64,000 bases of DNA from Tribonema minus (Eukaryota > Sar > Xanthophyceae > Tribonematales > Tribonemataceae), in assembly GCA_017506865.1 (NCBI GenBank), contig JAFCMP010000445.1, forward strand, positions 1,860,001-1,924,000, read 5' to 3'. Shown one piece after another: positions 10,768-22,574 of this stretch; position 1 is the stretch's first letter, and each line of letters opens with the position of its first letter. Under the pieces are notes generated by a model that was not told the origin of the DNA, made no database searches, and saw only the letters and a program-made list of their open reading frames with translations. The translations under genes and the position numbers were made by a program.

Positions 10768-13293
10768 CTGCAGATGCATAGTGTTGAAACACCCAGACGC
10801 AGCATAAGATACCCTGCCTGAGGCGTCCGCACATGCAGTGCTTAACAAACAAGCAACCGCAGCAGCAGCAAGTGTTGACCATGAATACATGGTACGAACA
10901 CAGGGATACTGCAGGCAATGCCATCACATATGTGCAACTGGTGGAGTCGCTTCATGACCTACCATCTGTGCCACAGTTGAAGTTGAATGATAGATTGACA
11001 GCTGTCACGGCGGAGCCATAGTCAGCGCAGATCGCCACACGAAGTTGGACCCGCCGCGCCCAACAACACACCAAGCGGCAAAAAAGAAAGAATCGCAGGG
11101 GGAATAACTAGGACGTCAGTACACGTATTTGTCAGAGCAGCAGCTGCAGCAGCCTGAACACGCAGATGCCTTATCATGGGCGTCCCTACACTGCAACCGG
11201 TATTATATGCCAGTGCACCGCAACAGTACACAAAAAAAGGTGGCAACACCCACCTTAAAGTTTGCTGGCACACTGATTGCTGTAGCTTGTTGCCATGGCG
11301 ACATTTGAAATAAGCTGGTGACTGACATGGTAGCGCGTCTTTCATGTTGTAAACGATGCTGTATATTGCAGGCTCCCTCTATGTGCCACACTGTTGGCAC
11401 AATGTTAGTGAAGCAAGAAGTGACAGTGATCATTAATCTTCCTCACTCTCATGTCTGTCATGTTGTAGCCTGGCACCAAAGAAGGGCCCCCGGGGGAGGC
11501 TGCCCTGCCAAGTGGGCACAAGCCTTTCGATTCAGTGGTAAAGCCAGGGCACAACATGATAGGAGGTGCATACTCACGTTTAATGTCACGATGTGCACAT
11601 ACCATGCAGTGCATCGTAGTTATGTTGGGCTCCTGCCTCCGCGCAGTGCCCGGTTATGATTATTGATGATGCACCAGCGCACCCAGACCAAGAACATGCA
11701 GTCAGCAAGCGACAAAGCACTTGGCAATGCCATGCTTAAGTAGACAGATTCTTCATGTTACAGGAATAGACTACAAGCTCCGCTGGCAAAAGCCTTGAGG
11801 GACACGCATCGTATACCCGGCACACCTGCTGTCAATGTCACGCATCGCATACTCCATATGCTCCCCCAGAAATCACAATGGCATGATCCCAGAACACAGT
11901 TAGCTCTCCCGGACCGCTGCCTCCACACAACATAGGTTCAGTAATAAATCAAGCTGGTGCATACCTGAAGCTCTATTCCCTGCGAAGCGCAACGAGCGGC
12001 ACACTAGAGTGCCTTCGCTGTAGATGGCTCCGCCATATGCATTGTCGGCATGAACATCACCAAAACCTGCCGCACAGCAAGTTGACGAAATCCAGTGTAA
12101 GGTTCATCCTGGTGGCCGCCTTCTATTCATGTCTATTTTGTGACATGCACTGCATGGCATGCAACATGCTGCAACCACGCTGACAGTGTACAGATTCTGA
12201 ACGCTTCCAGGTGGTACACTAGCAAGACCACATATCATTTGCGTGCTTGCTGCATGGCAATGCTTGCACCACCCGTCACACTATACTAATACTTCGAAGT
12301 AGACTATAATAAGTATAATCATGATTCATGCGCAGCCTCAATGATGGCATCACCTGCTACTAGTCATACCAACATTCGGACAACACATCACTTCTTTGGC
12401 TCCGTGAGTCATTTGACAGGGTCACACTCAAGTTTGTGCGCATGATCAGAGCCCAGAGCTGCTCAGGATGGTCTGAGACACCGAAGACAGCTGCTGCCGC
12501 TCACCATCAGCAATGCTGAGGCTTTCATCTCGCCAATAGCAGCAGCACATGATGCTGCCCAGCTACTACTGCAGCAACTGCTTGCGTGAATAAAGGGGAG
12601 GGGGCAGAAGTTCAATCAAGTTCGCCAACTTGAAGGTGGAAAAACGGGAGACCTCATTGTTTTGCTGCAGCACATGTGATGCAAACCAACCAAAAAGCGT
12701 CCCGGGGCCTGAATCAAGCTTAGTCGTGGACAAGACATCAAAGGAGACTTGGAGTAAGGACTCACCGTTGAACCGGAATGTGCAGTCGTCCACTGTCAAC
12801 TTTCCGCCCTTGGCCACCCTGATAGCTCCCCCCTGTACGTATTGGCCGCCATGCTGCAACACCATGTCACCTCACCGCCTGTGCCCACTCTCGGCAGGAT
12901 TATTTTGTGCTGACCATCGATGACAGCTGGTATAGAAGCACTTTTTGACCAGATACGCAGGCTTTGTCCTGCACCAATGACTAAGGTGTCGTCGAGTCGG
13001 ACCGTTCCATGCCATTTAACGTCGATGTGCGTGCCGTCACACTCCGCTAAATGCCGTGCGAGGTTGTTCGCTGTCTTCGTACTATTGGCAATGTATGGCT
13101 CCTTTGGCAGCTTGCATACGATAGCACCCACTGGACCAGGTGCGCCGCGTGGAGGTGCAGCTGCCCGCTGCCGGACACGAAGTGGTACATCCTCGAGGCC
13201 AAGTGAATGCCCCTGGGCCAGCAGCACCAGACACGCTATCACAACAGCAACTACTGCTGGGATTCCACGTGCACACCGTTCTGGCAGCAACAT
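10696..13293 (-). CDS. Secreted Pmp-repeat protein, 5' part (broken gene)
   Basis: The start codon at 13293 opens a signal peptide: Arg-containing n-region, then a hydrophobic stretch around IPAVVAVVIACLVLLAQG. A region of the type that begins pectin-lyase-like helices follows (IDVKWHGTVRLDDTL, IPAVIDGQHKI). Near 12866 the frame shifts by one base before MVLQHGGQYVQGGAIRVA and LTVDDCTFRFNG, which ends at a GTGAGT donor (exon low end 12766). Further exons in phase 1 are 11965-12066 (GGAIYSEGT, FAGN) and 10696-10767 (GGAIYNQNGTMMV, NSSFAGN). A candidate at about 10963-11012 (GSAVTAVNLSFNFN) lacks an AG acceptor. I found no C-terminal exons, so the gene is incomplete or decayed. Cell-surface or secreted location is inferred from the signal peptide. 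Confidence 0.55.
11965..12066 (-). CDS. Pmp-repeat exon, phase 1-1, 102 nt
   Basis: The acceptor ends GCGGCAG and the donor is GTATGC. The frame is open with NAYGGAIYSEGT and LRFAGNRAS, giving one GGAI and one F-x-x-N motif. It is symmetric in phase 1, like the cassettes of the large gene. Confidence 0.65.
12766..13293 (-). CDS. First exon with signal peptide, one-base frameshift near 12866
   Basis: Translation is open from 13293 to about 12866, then continues in the next frame from 12865 to 12766. The protein sense is continuous only if one base is added (GGEVT, then MVLQHGG), so I treat this as one exon with an indel. Splitting it would need a micro-intron of 17 to 35 nt. The 3' end is TTCAACG followed by GTGAGT, in phase 1. 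Confidence 0.55.
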
Positions 13294-13947
13294 TCTGAAT
13301 GATCTAACTTGCCTCGCGGTCTCGATCTGAGAGGGGTGCGGGCTTGTATGTACCTGCAACACATGCGAACCCCAACGAGCAGGTTGCGAAACATGAGCTT
13401 CTCGGAGCACGCAATGCGAGTGGCGTGCATGCAAATGCGGAAGCATGAAGTACTGCTATTGCTTTGCTTTCTGCTGCTGCGATTTGTTTGTTAGCACTGA
13501 TGCTGCAGGCGGGCGTACAGTTTGTCACTGATGAGCAACTTTGTCGCCATTTCGACCAAGCGTGTCCTTCCGCTCAGTACCTGTCGTCGACGCGCTGATC
13601 GACAGACTCTTGTTCAATGCTGACCTGCACTGCGCGCACCTTGCACTGTCCCCTCCTTTGCCCTCATTGCCCGTCGCTGCGTTTCGACGCAATTGCAACC
13701 TCAACAGTGAAGTTAGCACATATGACACGCCTGGTTCTGCTTGGAGTCTTCGTGGGCACGTGCCAGGCTGAGAAGAACAGGGGCGGAGCAAGACACTGAT
13801 GAGATCCCAAGCACGGATATAGCTTGACAGGCAGCAAGAATTCTAGCGCTACCCATGATCCTCCACAGTGCACTACTCCAACCCCCCCCTTAACCTGACC
13901 CTGACCCTGCTTCTTGCGCACACGCGACTACTAGCATGTATGCACAA

Positions 13948-14215
13948 CGAAAAACGAATCAAAAGATAGTTGCTCTAGATGACAAGGGATGGTTAGCCGC
14001 AAGTGCCTTCCACCAATAACCGTGGTCGCCGCTGCTGCAGTCATTGGCCACGAGTCAAACAGTGCCACCATAACCACAGTAGGCAAACAGACTTTTGTGC
14101 ACATGTGCAAGCTTTTTCGCGTTCGAGGCATGGTTGTTTAGTATCCACAGGTCTCACGTGTTCGGTAGGCCAGCTGCAGCCGGTAGCCCGACACAGAGGT
14201 TCGGCAGCAAGTGAC
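13948..14215 (+). repeat. Dispersed repeat, copy 2
   Basis: The same family as 9315-9555, nearly identical through the GGTTAGCCGCAAGTGCC and ACAGTGCCACCATAACC segments. It lies about 300 bp upstream of the MATE start codon. Confidence 0.7.
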
Positions 14216-14509
14216 AGTATGAATATATAATAGATGACGATTGAAAACTGCGAAGTGAACATGAACACTCACTTCGCAGTTTTCACTCACTTCGTAGTTT
14301 TCACTCGTCATGTCTCATTCAACCATTTTGTACGCCTCCTGAGTGATTGCGAGCCTGTTGGCAGTCCCCGAGCACGAAGCACGAAGTCGCCTGAATTCGT
14401 CGCACAAATTCGCAAGCATCTCAAACTTGAAGTCGGCGCGTCACCATCTCACTCGTGAAAGGACACGACTAGACAGCGCTGAGCGCTAGTGGCTTATGCA
14501 TCATACACG

Positions 14510-17500
14510 ATGAGCGAGTTACCAACGCTGCTGGGCGCTGAGCCAGCGGTCGCGACAGCAGCTGATGCACCGCTGGACTCAGTCTATGGCGATGTGAAGG
14601 ATGATGCCGTCTCCGCTGCTGCGGTGTGGGAGGAGCTGAAGACACTGGCTCAGCTGTCGCTGCCGATCATGGGCACGATGATCGCGCAGGCTGCCACGGT
14701 CATAACTAATCAGGTGCTCCACATATTGCTCTTACAGTAGTCAAGAGTAAGTACGCACCACAGACTTTTCATTATGCTTACACAGTCATCATAGTACGCT
14801 TTGCTGACTTACAAAGTGTTTTCGTGGTGTGGACGATTGCTGACTGTACATTTTGTCATGAATTTACAATCAACGGGCTCCAAGCGTATTTGCATACTCA
14901 CTACCGAAGCATTTTGACTCGAACCTTCAAGCAGTGCATGCTGCGCACCTCAAAGCATGCCGTTGGCGCCACTGGCGATAGTACGCCGCAGTGTCTCAAT
15001 GGCTGCAGATGTGCTGCTTGGCAATGGCAGTCACAACAGGCTAGACGGGCATGAGCTACATCAGGTGAACCTAACACAGCTGCAGGAATGCTTGTAGAGG
15101 ATGACAGACTGCCTTAGCAGCAGCTTGACGTTATGCCAGGTGTTGATGTTGAAATTGCTGCCACAGTATGCCTAGGCTGCAGGCGACGGCGAAACGACAA
15201 ACTTCAGAGCAGACAGCATGTTGGGCCAAGTGTTGCACTTGGAACAGGTGCCACCGTGCCTAGGCTTTATAGCAGGGGTAGTCGAGAAATGACAATCACC
15301 CTCCTGACCGTGTGCACACATAGCGCTTTTATCTCGCAGAACAAATACGTTGGCCAGCGGTCTCGCAAAGCCACGAGACAGTTTACAAGTGCATCATATC
15401 AATGCAGTCTACGCAACTTTGCGTTTGTAGCCCGCAACCCCACTCCTAAGTAGTATCACCAGCAACTTTCAAGAGAATGCTTGAAAGGCAGAGCTTTTGT
15501 TGTGCCACCATGTGCAACTATGTGGCTCTCGCATGCAACAACGGCTTGCGTGGATGGTCCGCCCATGCCCGTGGAGCTGCAGCATTGGGCAGGTGGACTG
15601 TACGCATCTGGCTTGTGGCCATCTGTAACTTGAAGTTGCCCTATGTGTTGCACTATATCGCGAGGGAGCCAGTGGTGCGCGTCACTCGCAGTCATGACTT
15701 GCACTCATGCGTGAAGTGAGTCGCACCTTAAAATGCAGGCCTACTTCAACTCCACTTATGCAACTCTAGCCGTGACGCGCGACCGGTCACCTTTGCCCTC
15801 CATTTCTTCAATGCTCAGGTAATGATTAGGCTCCCTTGTGGCCACCATGGACTGCCTTTGTGCGATCTGGCTGTCCTGCTTCACCTCTTCAACTACATTT
15901 CTTATTTAGTAGTCTCCCCCCCCTCTGCAAATGCCGCTGATACTCAGGTGATGGTTGGGTACCTCGTGGGCACCACGTAGTCCCTCGCCGCGGCAGGCAG
16001 CGGCAACACCATCTTCAGCATCGCCTGGTTCAACTTTCATTAATGACAAGCATCAGCCCTATTGCCGCTGATGCTCAGGTGATGGTCGGCTACCTGGTGG
16101 GCACGGAGTCCCTCGCCGCTGTTGGCGTCGGCAACACCATCGTCAGCATCGTATGGCAGCTTTCATAACTGAGTAATAAGCATCTGCCCTGTTGCCGCTG
16201 ATGCTCAGGTGATGGTGGGCTACCTCGTGGGCACCACGGAGTCCCTCGCCGCTCTATCCTGCAGGGCAACTTCACCTCTTCAACTTCAACTTGGATGATG
16301 AATTTTTTTTAATCTTCCCTTGATTGCTGCTGGCGCTCAGGTGATGGTGGGCTACCTGGTGGGCACAACGTAATCCCTCGCCGCGGCGGGCGGCGGCAAA
16401 ACACCACCTTCAGCATCGTCTAATTCAACGTTTTTGGATAATTGGTGAAAGGGCACTTGCGGCTAACCATCCCTTGTCACCTAGCTCTACGATCTTTTGA
16501 CTCGTTTCCAATTACAGTATCTTCCCTATTGCCGCTGATGCTCAGGTAATGGTGGGCTACCTCGTGGGCACCACGGAGTCCCTCGCAGCGGCGGGCGTCG
16601 GCAACACCATCTTCAGCATCGTCTGGTTCGCCATCGTAGGCGCCTCCTCCGCGCTCGACACCATGGGCAGTCAGTCCTGGGGCGCCGGCGACCGCCGCTC
16701 CCTGCTCAAGTGGGGCTGCGTCTGTGGAGCGCTGCTGCTTGCGATGAATGTTGCGTCAGCGCTCGTACTGGCGCTGGGAGAGCCCATTGCGATGCATTTG
16801 TTGGGGCAGTCGGAGGAGACGTCTGCGATGGTGGGCGCGTTCTGCTGGCTGCTGATCCCCGGGGTGCCGTTCTTCACCGTCGCCATCGTCCTGCACAAGA
16901 TGCTGCAGGTGCGTTGTTGCAGTTGCTGTGCTAGTAGTGAGTTCCGTGGGAGGCAGTGGTGTGGCCATCGTGCGTGCTCAAAGTCATCAGAGGATACGCT
17001 TGGTTAACAGGTATGCAGATATGGACGGCTGCTGATTCCCGGCGTCCCGTTCTTCACCGTAGCCATCGTCCTGCACAAGATGCTTGCAGGTGCGTCGCTG
17101 AAGAAGCCAAGCTTCCCATTAGTAAGGTCTGTGGGAGGTAGCATTGTGGCCACCATGCGTGCCAAACGCAGCAATACGTACTCCACTTGCAGTATTGTGG
17201 GCATCAGGGGTGTCAGAGTAACGCGGGTACACCAGTGGGCATATGCATATGGATGGCTGCTGACCTCCGGCATGTCAACCCTCATGGTGGCCATCATCCT
17301 GCACAAAATTATGCAGGTGTGTTGCTTTACCTGCTTCTCATGCCACATATGTGACATACCCTACATTTCGCATACCGCACATAACCCCAAACCATGCGCA
17401 CTGCATATCCAGCGCTGTGTGGCAGCGCCCATGCTCATCTGCGGCGACACTTCAACCTACCCTACTCATACCCTACATACCCCATACCCCCCCCACCCCC

Positions 17501-20500
17501 ACCTCTGTGCGCAGATCCAGGGGCGCGTGGCAGCGCCCATGGTCATTTCCGCAGTGACTTTCCTCGCCCCCTATGCCATGCAACTTCCACCTACCCTAAT
17601 CATACCCTACATACCCTATGTCCCCTTGCGCAGATCCAGGGGCGTGTGGCAGCGCCCATGCTCATCTCCGCGGCAACATTTCTCGTCAACATCCCCATCA
17701 ACGCGCTCTTCATCCGCCTGCTGGGGTTTGAGGGCGCGCCCGTGGCGACCTCCGTTGCGCGCGCGTGCATGCTACTCTTCACGCTCGGGTACCTCGCGCG
17801 CGCGCCGCTGCTGCCGCCGGAGCACTGCCCCCCGTTGAGCGCTGTCGTGACCAAGGTCCCCGCGTTCTGGAAGGTGCGCGATGGCAGATGTGGTGAAGTA
17901 TACAGTGCAAGTGAAGCCTGGCAGTCTCATTTGCATGGTGCACCGAGGTCCCGGCGTTCTAGAAGGCGCATGATGAATGTATTGAAGTATGCTGTTGAAC
18001 AATACTTCAAGATGTAACACTTTCACCAGGTGTAACAGTGCTGTGTACTGGTGGATGCCATGCAGCAAGCCCATATTACCCAGCAAGAGCTCCGCTGCTG
18101 TCACCGGAGCACTGCGCTGTGCTGAGCGCTGTTGCGGCTAAGGTCCTGCCCAGCAATTTGAAAGGCGAGCGATGACAACCTGGCAAAGTACAGTATGGCA
18201 GTACAGCTCAACAGTATCTAAAGTTAATGAGGCGCGTTTGTGCTGTGTGTTTGAGAAGCATGATGTAAGGAGACCATGATACTTCTCTAAATTTTTTTTT
18301 GAGGGTCAAAAGCTCCGCTGCTGCCGCTGGAGCACTGCCCGGCACCAAGTGCTGTCGCGACTAAGGTCCCCTGCATTCTGGAGGCGCATGATGCATGTAT
18401 TGAAAATTGCTGCTGAGGTACACTCTGAAGTAGTAGTGAAGCCATCACTGCTGCATTACTTTGGTTTTTAGTAATGCTGTGAAGTAATTTTCTCGACTGC
18501 AGAGGATGTTGCATCCCTTTATCCCTGAACGTAGTCTATTAGGGTCAGCGTTAAGGTTGTCCCTAACCCTAACTCGTAGCGCTCACTCGATACTGACTGT
18601 CAGAACTGCACAGTCTTGTGTGCTCAGGCACGTGGGTTGTGCGTTGCCTTTGATGAGCACCAACGCGCATGTCAGAAGTGAGACGCATGCCTTGCAATCA
18701 AGTTTGACCAATCAATGACCTCTGCAACGAGGCTGTTATGAAACATGCTCATGAGTGCAGACTTGTGCAATGGAGGTGGTGCATGCACCCACTCCGGCCC
18801 CGCCACTCATGAGTCTCCCAGTCATGGAGACCATACATGAGTTGTGGAGTCATCACGGCCCTTCACAGCATACTGCTCAACTGTACAGTGGACTTCATAT
18901 TGCGGGAATTGTTTGTACATCAGGCAGACCACCGCAACCAGCATCACCCATGCACAGTCAGCGCCCATCATGACTGCGTACGCAGAGAGCGTACGCATGT
19001 ACTTATGATGTGCAACTCAGCAACCCCGCATGTTGCCATTGCGCTGCCGCCGCTGCAGGCGCGCGGCGCGTTCGTGGTGCTGGCCATGCAGGGTGCGCTC
19101 ATGATGGGCCTGGAAGAGGGCAGTTTCAACGTAACCACCGCCTTTGCAGCGCGACTCGGCGACGTAGACGTGGCAGCGCACGCCGCCATCATCAGCGTCA
19201 TCTCCTTCACCTTCTACGGCTTCCCGTACGGCATCTCCATCGCGGCGTCGATCCGTGTGGTGAGTCGCTGCTTGAAGTATGCATGTACTGTCCACAGGCG
19301 TGGCATGAGTCATCACTGGTACGGCGCCCTGAGGTCTGCTGCCCTGTTGCTATTTGACTGCTACTCACACAGCCTCATAGGCAGCAATGTCATGGGCGTT
19401 GAACATCCGTGTTTGACACCCATCTCACCTCGTGTAGCGGCTGCTGCCGCTGGCTTCCCTAAGGACGTGTTGCTGTTGCGCCATCAACAAACGCATGTCA
19501 GCTATCTCTCAAGTAGTATTGGACTCAGTGGTGGTACTGAGCCTCGCGAAGTGGTACTCAACCTCGGAAAATCTCATGACTGCTATTGTGATGACCCTAC
19601 ATGGATGCAAGTGCACTACCTGCCATGCGCAGGGTGATCTGAGCGGCACACAGCAGGCACATGTAGCATGCGCCTTGGTGTCAGGCTGCCGCCACTGACT
19701 TTTCTACACTGCCGTATGGGCATGACAAGCGCTGACGCAAGCAGGCAGCGCCGCACTCATTGGGTCAAGCGGGTATCGGTTGCTTCCGCCAGCTTCTTGT
19801 TTTCATCATTGAAGTCATGCACCTGCGCTCGCCTCGTCCTTGAAGTGACGACGTTTGTCTTTAGGGCACGCACGGCAACCTGTTGGGTGCGCAGCAGCCG
19901 CACCTGCTGGCGCTGTACACGCCTCACACTCACCTCGTTCGTTTCAGTAATGGTATCTGCTTGCTATTCAAGTGATGACATTCGCCTACTGAAGTCAAGA
20001 TTTTGGTTCCGCCGGTATGTGCAGGGCTATTTGCTGGGCACGCAGCAACCGCACCTGGCACACGTCTCCGCTTCTTCCCTATTGAAGTGTGCATCCGCTC
20101 ATTAACGTTACTGATCAAACTTCTGAACTTCTGCCATCGGCATGCGCAGGGCAACCTGCTGGGCGCCCAACCACCGCACCTCGCGCGCGTCTCCGCCTAC
20201 TTCACCATTGAAGATGTGCATACATATACTTACTTACTTCACTGATCAAATGAATGGACAACTGTCATCGGCATGCGCAGGGCAACCTGCTGGGACCGCA
20301 CCTCTCATTCACTTCACTGATCACATAAATGAACTTCCACCATCGGCATGTGCAGGGCAACCTGCTGGGCGCGCAGCAACCGCACTTGGCGCGTGTGTCC
20401 GCCTACCTCGCCGTCGCTGCCGGTGGCTTCTTCATGCTGCTCTGCGGCGTGTTCATGAGCGCAGGCGCGCACCGCCTGGGCTATCTCTTTACCGCTAATC

Positions 20501-22574
20501 AAGACGTCGTCGACGCGATTGCCGCCATTGCGCCACTGGCGGGCATGTTCCAGGCGAGTGCGCATACATCTACATCATGAGTGAAGCTGTTAATCTCACG
20601 GTTGCAGTACTGGCGATCGATGCATGGACATTATTACCTCACCATTGAAGTACTGGTAACTGATGCATGGGCGTCATTGCCGCCTTTGCCACCTTTGGGA
20701 CACTGGTGGGCATGTTCAGACGACTTGCTACCGTACTACTTGAAGTCAGCATGAACTGGTTCACTGTCACGTTGTTGGCGCCATTGCCGCTGTCGCCCGG
20801 CTGTCTGTCATATTCCAGACGCGTCGCGCTACCTCAGTTTTGAAGTTCATTGAGTCGCATTTGGCTTGATTTAGGAGCTGAGGTGCATCCCATGCATGCC
20901 CCGTCGTGACGACTGCGCTGCTGGGGCTGCGAGCAGTCCGGGCTTGCCATCTAAGCCATCATTACAGGCTTTGCAGAGTTGGTGTTTTATTTGTTGACCC
21001 GTCAGTGCAAACATTTCCAGTGTGTCATAGCAGCTGTCGCTGCCATGATGAGTTGCTGGCTGGTGGTACACCTGCGACTATCATCTCTGAAGCAATTGTG
21101 TTCAGCGGCGCTTGTTTGTGTGCACAAATCTCAAGTACTCAAACATGTTGTAAAATGCATAGGACGCAGGTATGCCATTTGCATGCACGTCTCCAGCCAT
21201 TTCAAAATCAATGAATAAGTGAAGTTGTAATTGTGCATGTCAGAGTGCTCAATGCTGCAGGTGCTGTCAACACTGTCATGATCAGTTAACGTACTCCCCC
21301 ATTCTGTCCCGGTGACGCAACCTACTACTGTCAACACCTTTCTGGTCAGCTAACGCGCCTTCCCGTGATTCGACCTACTACTGCAGATCTTCGATGGCAC
21401 CCAGGGGACGTGTGCAGGGGCGCTCAGGGGCATGGGCAGGCAGCGTGAGGTGCTCATCTTCAACATTTTAGGTATGTAGGTATGCATGCAGGCGCTCACT
21501 TTCAATTTTATTATATTGGTGCCCTTCTTAGTGTGGTAGCATCAGTAGATTCAGCAGCGGAATGTCACCACTCTTGCTGGGATGTGCGCAGCAGCAACCG
21601 ACCCTTACCCTTATCCTGCCAACCTGACATTTAACTGGCAGATTGCTGCACATGCAACTGTTGTCTGCGCGTCTGAGCCCCGCAGTTTCTGGACCAACCC
21701 CCACCCTGTTCTCAACTCTCGCTAAACCCTACTAGGTGTGCGTCCTGCTCCTTACGCAGCCATCCAGGCCTCCCCTAGGCACCCTCAGGTTGATGCTCGA
21801 ACCAAAGGAACAGCTAACACGCCTTGTATACCAGACCACAACCTGCGCAGCCTCTGCGCCAATCCTGACGTCTGGTCTGCACCACAAACTACCACACTCC
21901 GCGCCTCCCCTTGCGTGTTCTATTGCAGGCCTCTGGTGCGTGGGCGTGCTGAGCCGCTGCCTAGCCTTCACCGTGCAGAGGCAGGGCAACTGCCATCACC
22001 ACCTCGTCGAACCTCTTCACAGTATTCTGCGTTACGCTGCAATAGCATGTTCTGGCTCTCAGGCCTTCGGTCTGCCTGCACGCATTGCAAGCACGGCAGC
22101 TGCTGTCACCCTCACGAAGCCATCTCACAACTTCACTTGGCCGCTGTCCTGCGCTGCTGATATTCAGGCCTTTGGTGCGTGGGCGTGCTGAGCGGCTACC
22201 TCCTCGCCTTCCGCGCCGGCTACGCACTGCGCGGCCTGTGGATGGGCGTCATTGCGGGCGTCGCCACCACAGCAGTGCTCAACCTCACCGAGCTCCTGCG
22301 CGTAGACTGGCCCAGAGAAGCGCGGCTAGCGCTAGCGCGCACCCATGACTCTGCCGCTGCCGCCAAGATCTGGTCCCCCGCCATGCGTCGAGCGCTGTCA
22401 CATCAGCGCTCGTTGAAAGACCTGCGGCCGTCGCCGGCGCTGTTGCGAGCGCAGCAGCAGCGCTCAGAGAGGGATCTGCTGTCGCCGCGCGAGCGTGGCG
22501 CGCGCGCGTTTTCGGCCGCCGCGGCGGCGCCGGCGGTTGCGCAGGAGGACACGCCGCTGCTGCCGCTGTCGTAA
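14510..22574 (+). CDS. MATE-family multidrug/toxin extrusion transporter
   Basis: Seven exons join in frame: 14510-14713, 16546-16908, 17634-17873, 19059-19259, 20356-20553, 21387-21471 and 22168-22574. Together they make 1698 nt, or 565 residues plus TAA, about the usual length for a eukaryotic MATE. Family segments appear in order: LPIMGTMIAQAATVITNQ (TM1), GNTIFSIVWFAIVGASSALD and TMGSQSWGAGD (TM2), VAAPMLISAATFLVNIPIN, MMGLEEGSFNV, GFPYGISIAASIRVGNLLGA, and IFDGTQGTCAGALRGMGRQ followed by GLWCVGVLSGYL and ALRGLWMGVIAG. MATE proteins export organic cations or metabolites using a proton or sodium gradient. Substrate and membrane are not readable here. All introns are GT-AG except intron 5, which starts GC. 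The Ser/Arg/Ala-rich C-terminal tail (about 90 residues) is likely cytosolic. I used the ATG at 14510; no other in-frame ATG precedes it in the open stretch. Confidence 0.9.
15811..16432 (+). repeat. Five decayed copies of the MATE exon 2 start in intron 1
   Basis: Copies begin near 15811 (most diverged), 15931, 16061, 16192 and 16323, just before the real exon at 16546. Each includes the intron end (GCCGCTGATGCTCAG or close) and the first codons of the exon (ATGGTGGGCTACCTCGTGGG). Copies 15931 and 16323 have stop codons (TAG, TAA) where the real exon has GAG or its neighbour. All stop at or before the GTCTGGTTC segment, so each is a truncated exon head. Confidence 0.85.
16440..16509 (-). repeat. 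Dispersed repeat fragment, inverted, beside MATE exon 2
   Basis: The reverse complement matches the start of the 9315 family (ACGAGTCAAAAGATC, then GTGACAAGGGATGGTTAGCC, then TCACCAAT). It is cut off after about 70 bases and lies between the last pseudo-exon and real exon 2. Confidence 0.7.
17026..17320 (+). repeat. Two decayed copies of the MATE exon 2 end in intron 2
   Basis: Copies at about 17026-17093 and 17250-17320 repeat the exon 2 tail (CTGCTGATTCCCGGCGT, GCCATCGTCCTGCACAAGAT) and the donor. One has an extra T before GCAGG and the second is more diverged. Confidence 0.8.
17404..17580 (+). repeat. Two decayed copies of the MATE exon 3 start
   Basis: Copies at about 17404-17455 and 17513-17580 carry the exon 3 head (ATCCAGGGGCGCGTGGCAGC, CCCATG-TCAT) and similar upstream ATACCCTACATACCC tracts. 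The real exon starts at 17634. Confidence 0.8.
17938..18390 (+). repeat. Three decayed copies of the MATE exon 3 end in intron 3
   Basis: Copies near 17938-17975, 18085-18165 and 18305-18390 repeat GCTCCGCTGCTG, GGAGCACTGC and AAGGTCC from the exon 3 tail. The copies carry indels and, at 17963, a TAG in place of TGG. Confidence 0.75.
18391..19058 (+). other. Remainder of MATE intron 3
   Basis: No exon was recognised here. A short CCCTAACCCTAAC run at about 18572-18584 is telomere-like but isolated. Confidence 0.5.
19862..20305 (+). repeat. Four decayed copies of the MATE exon 5 start in intron 4
   Basis: Copies near 19862, 20022, 20145 and 20270 repeat GGCAACCTGCTGGGCGC and CAACCGCACCTGGC with the preceding GCAG. 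The real exon is at 20356. The fourth is cut after about 30 bases. Similar CATCGGCATGCGCAG lead-ins show that the acceptor was copied too. Confidence 0.85.
20668..20822 (+). repeat. Two decayed copies of the MATE exon 5 end in intron 5
   Basis: Copies near 20668-20720 (GTCATTGCCGCC, GGCATGTTCAG) and 20775-20822 (GGCGCCATTGCCGCTG, TATTCCAGACG) repeat the exon tail that ends at 20553. Confidence 0.7.
21925..21990 (+). repeat. Decayed copy of the MATE exon 7 start in intron 6
   Basis: The segment GGCCTCTGGTGCGTGGGCGT and the following GCTGAGC match the head of exon 7 (22168), including its acceptor. A poorer trace lies near 22050-22080. Confidence 0.75.

Noticed and set aside
18565..18590. Telomere-like CCCTAACCCTAAC
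   Set aside because: Only about two units and no neighbouring array. Similar CCTAACCC words in the 37-63 kb region belong to the C units.
22179..22574. Separate small gene at the end of the MATE locus
   Set aside because: Its first residues (GVLSGYLLAFRAGY) are the last membrane spans of MATE proteins and it joins in phase to exon 6.
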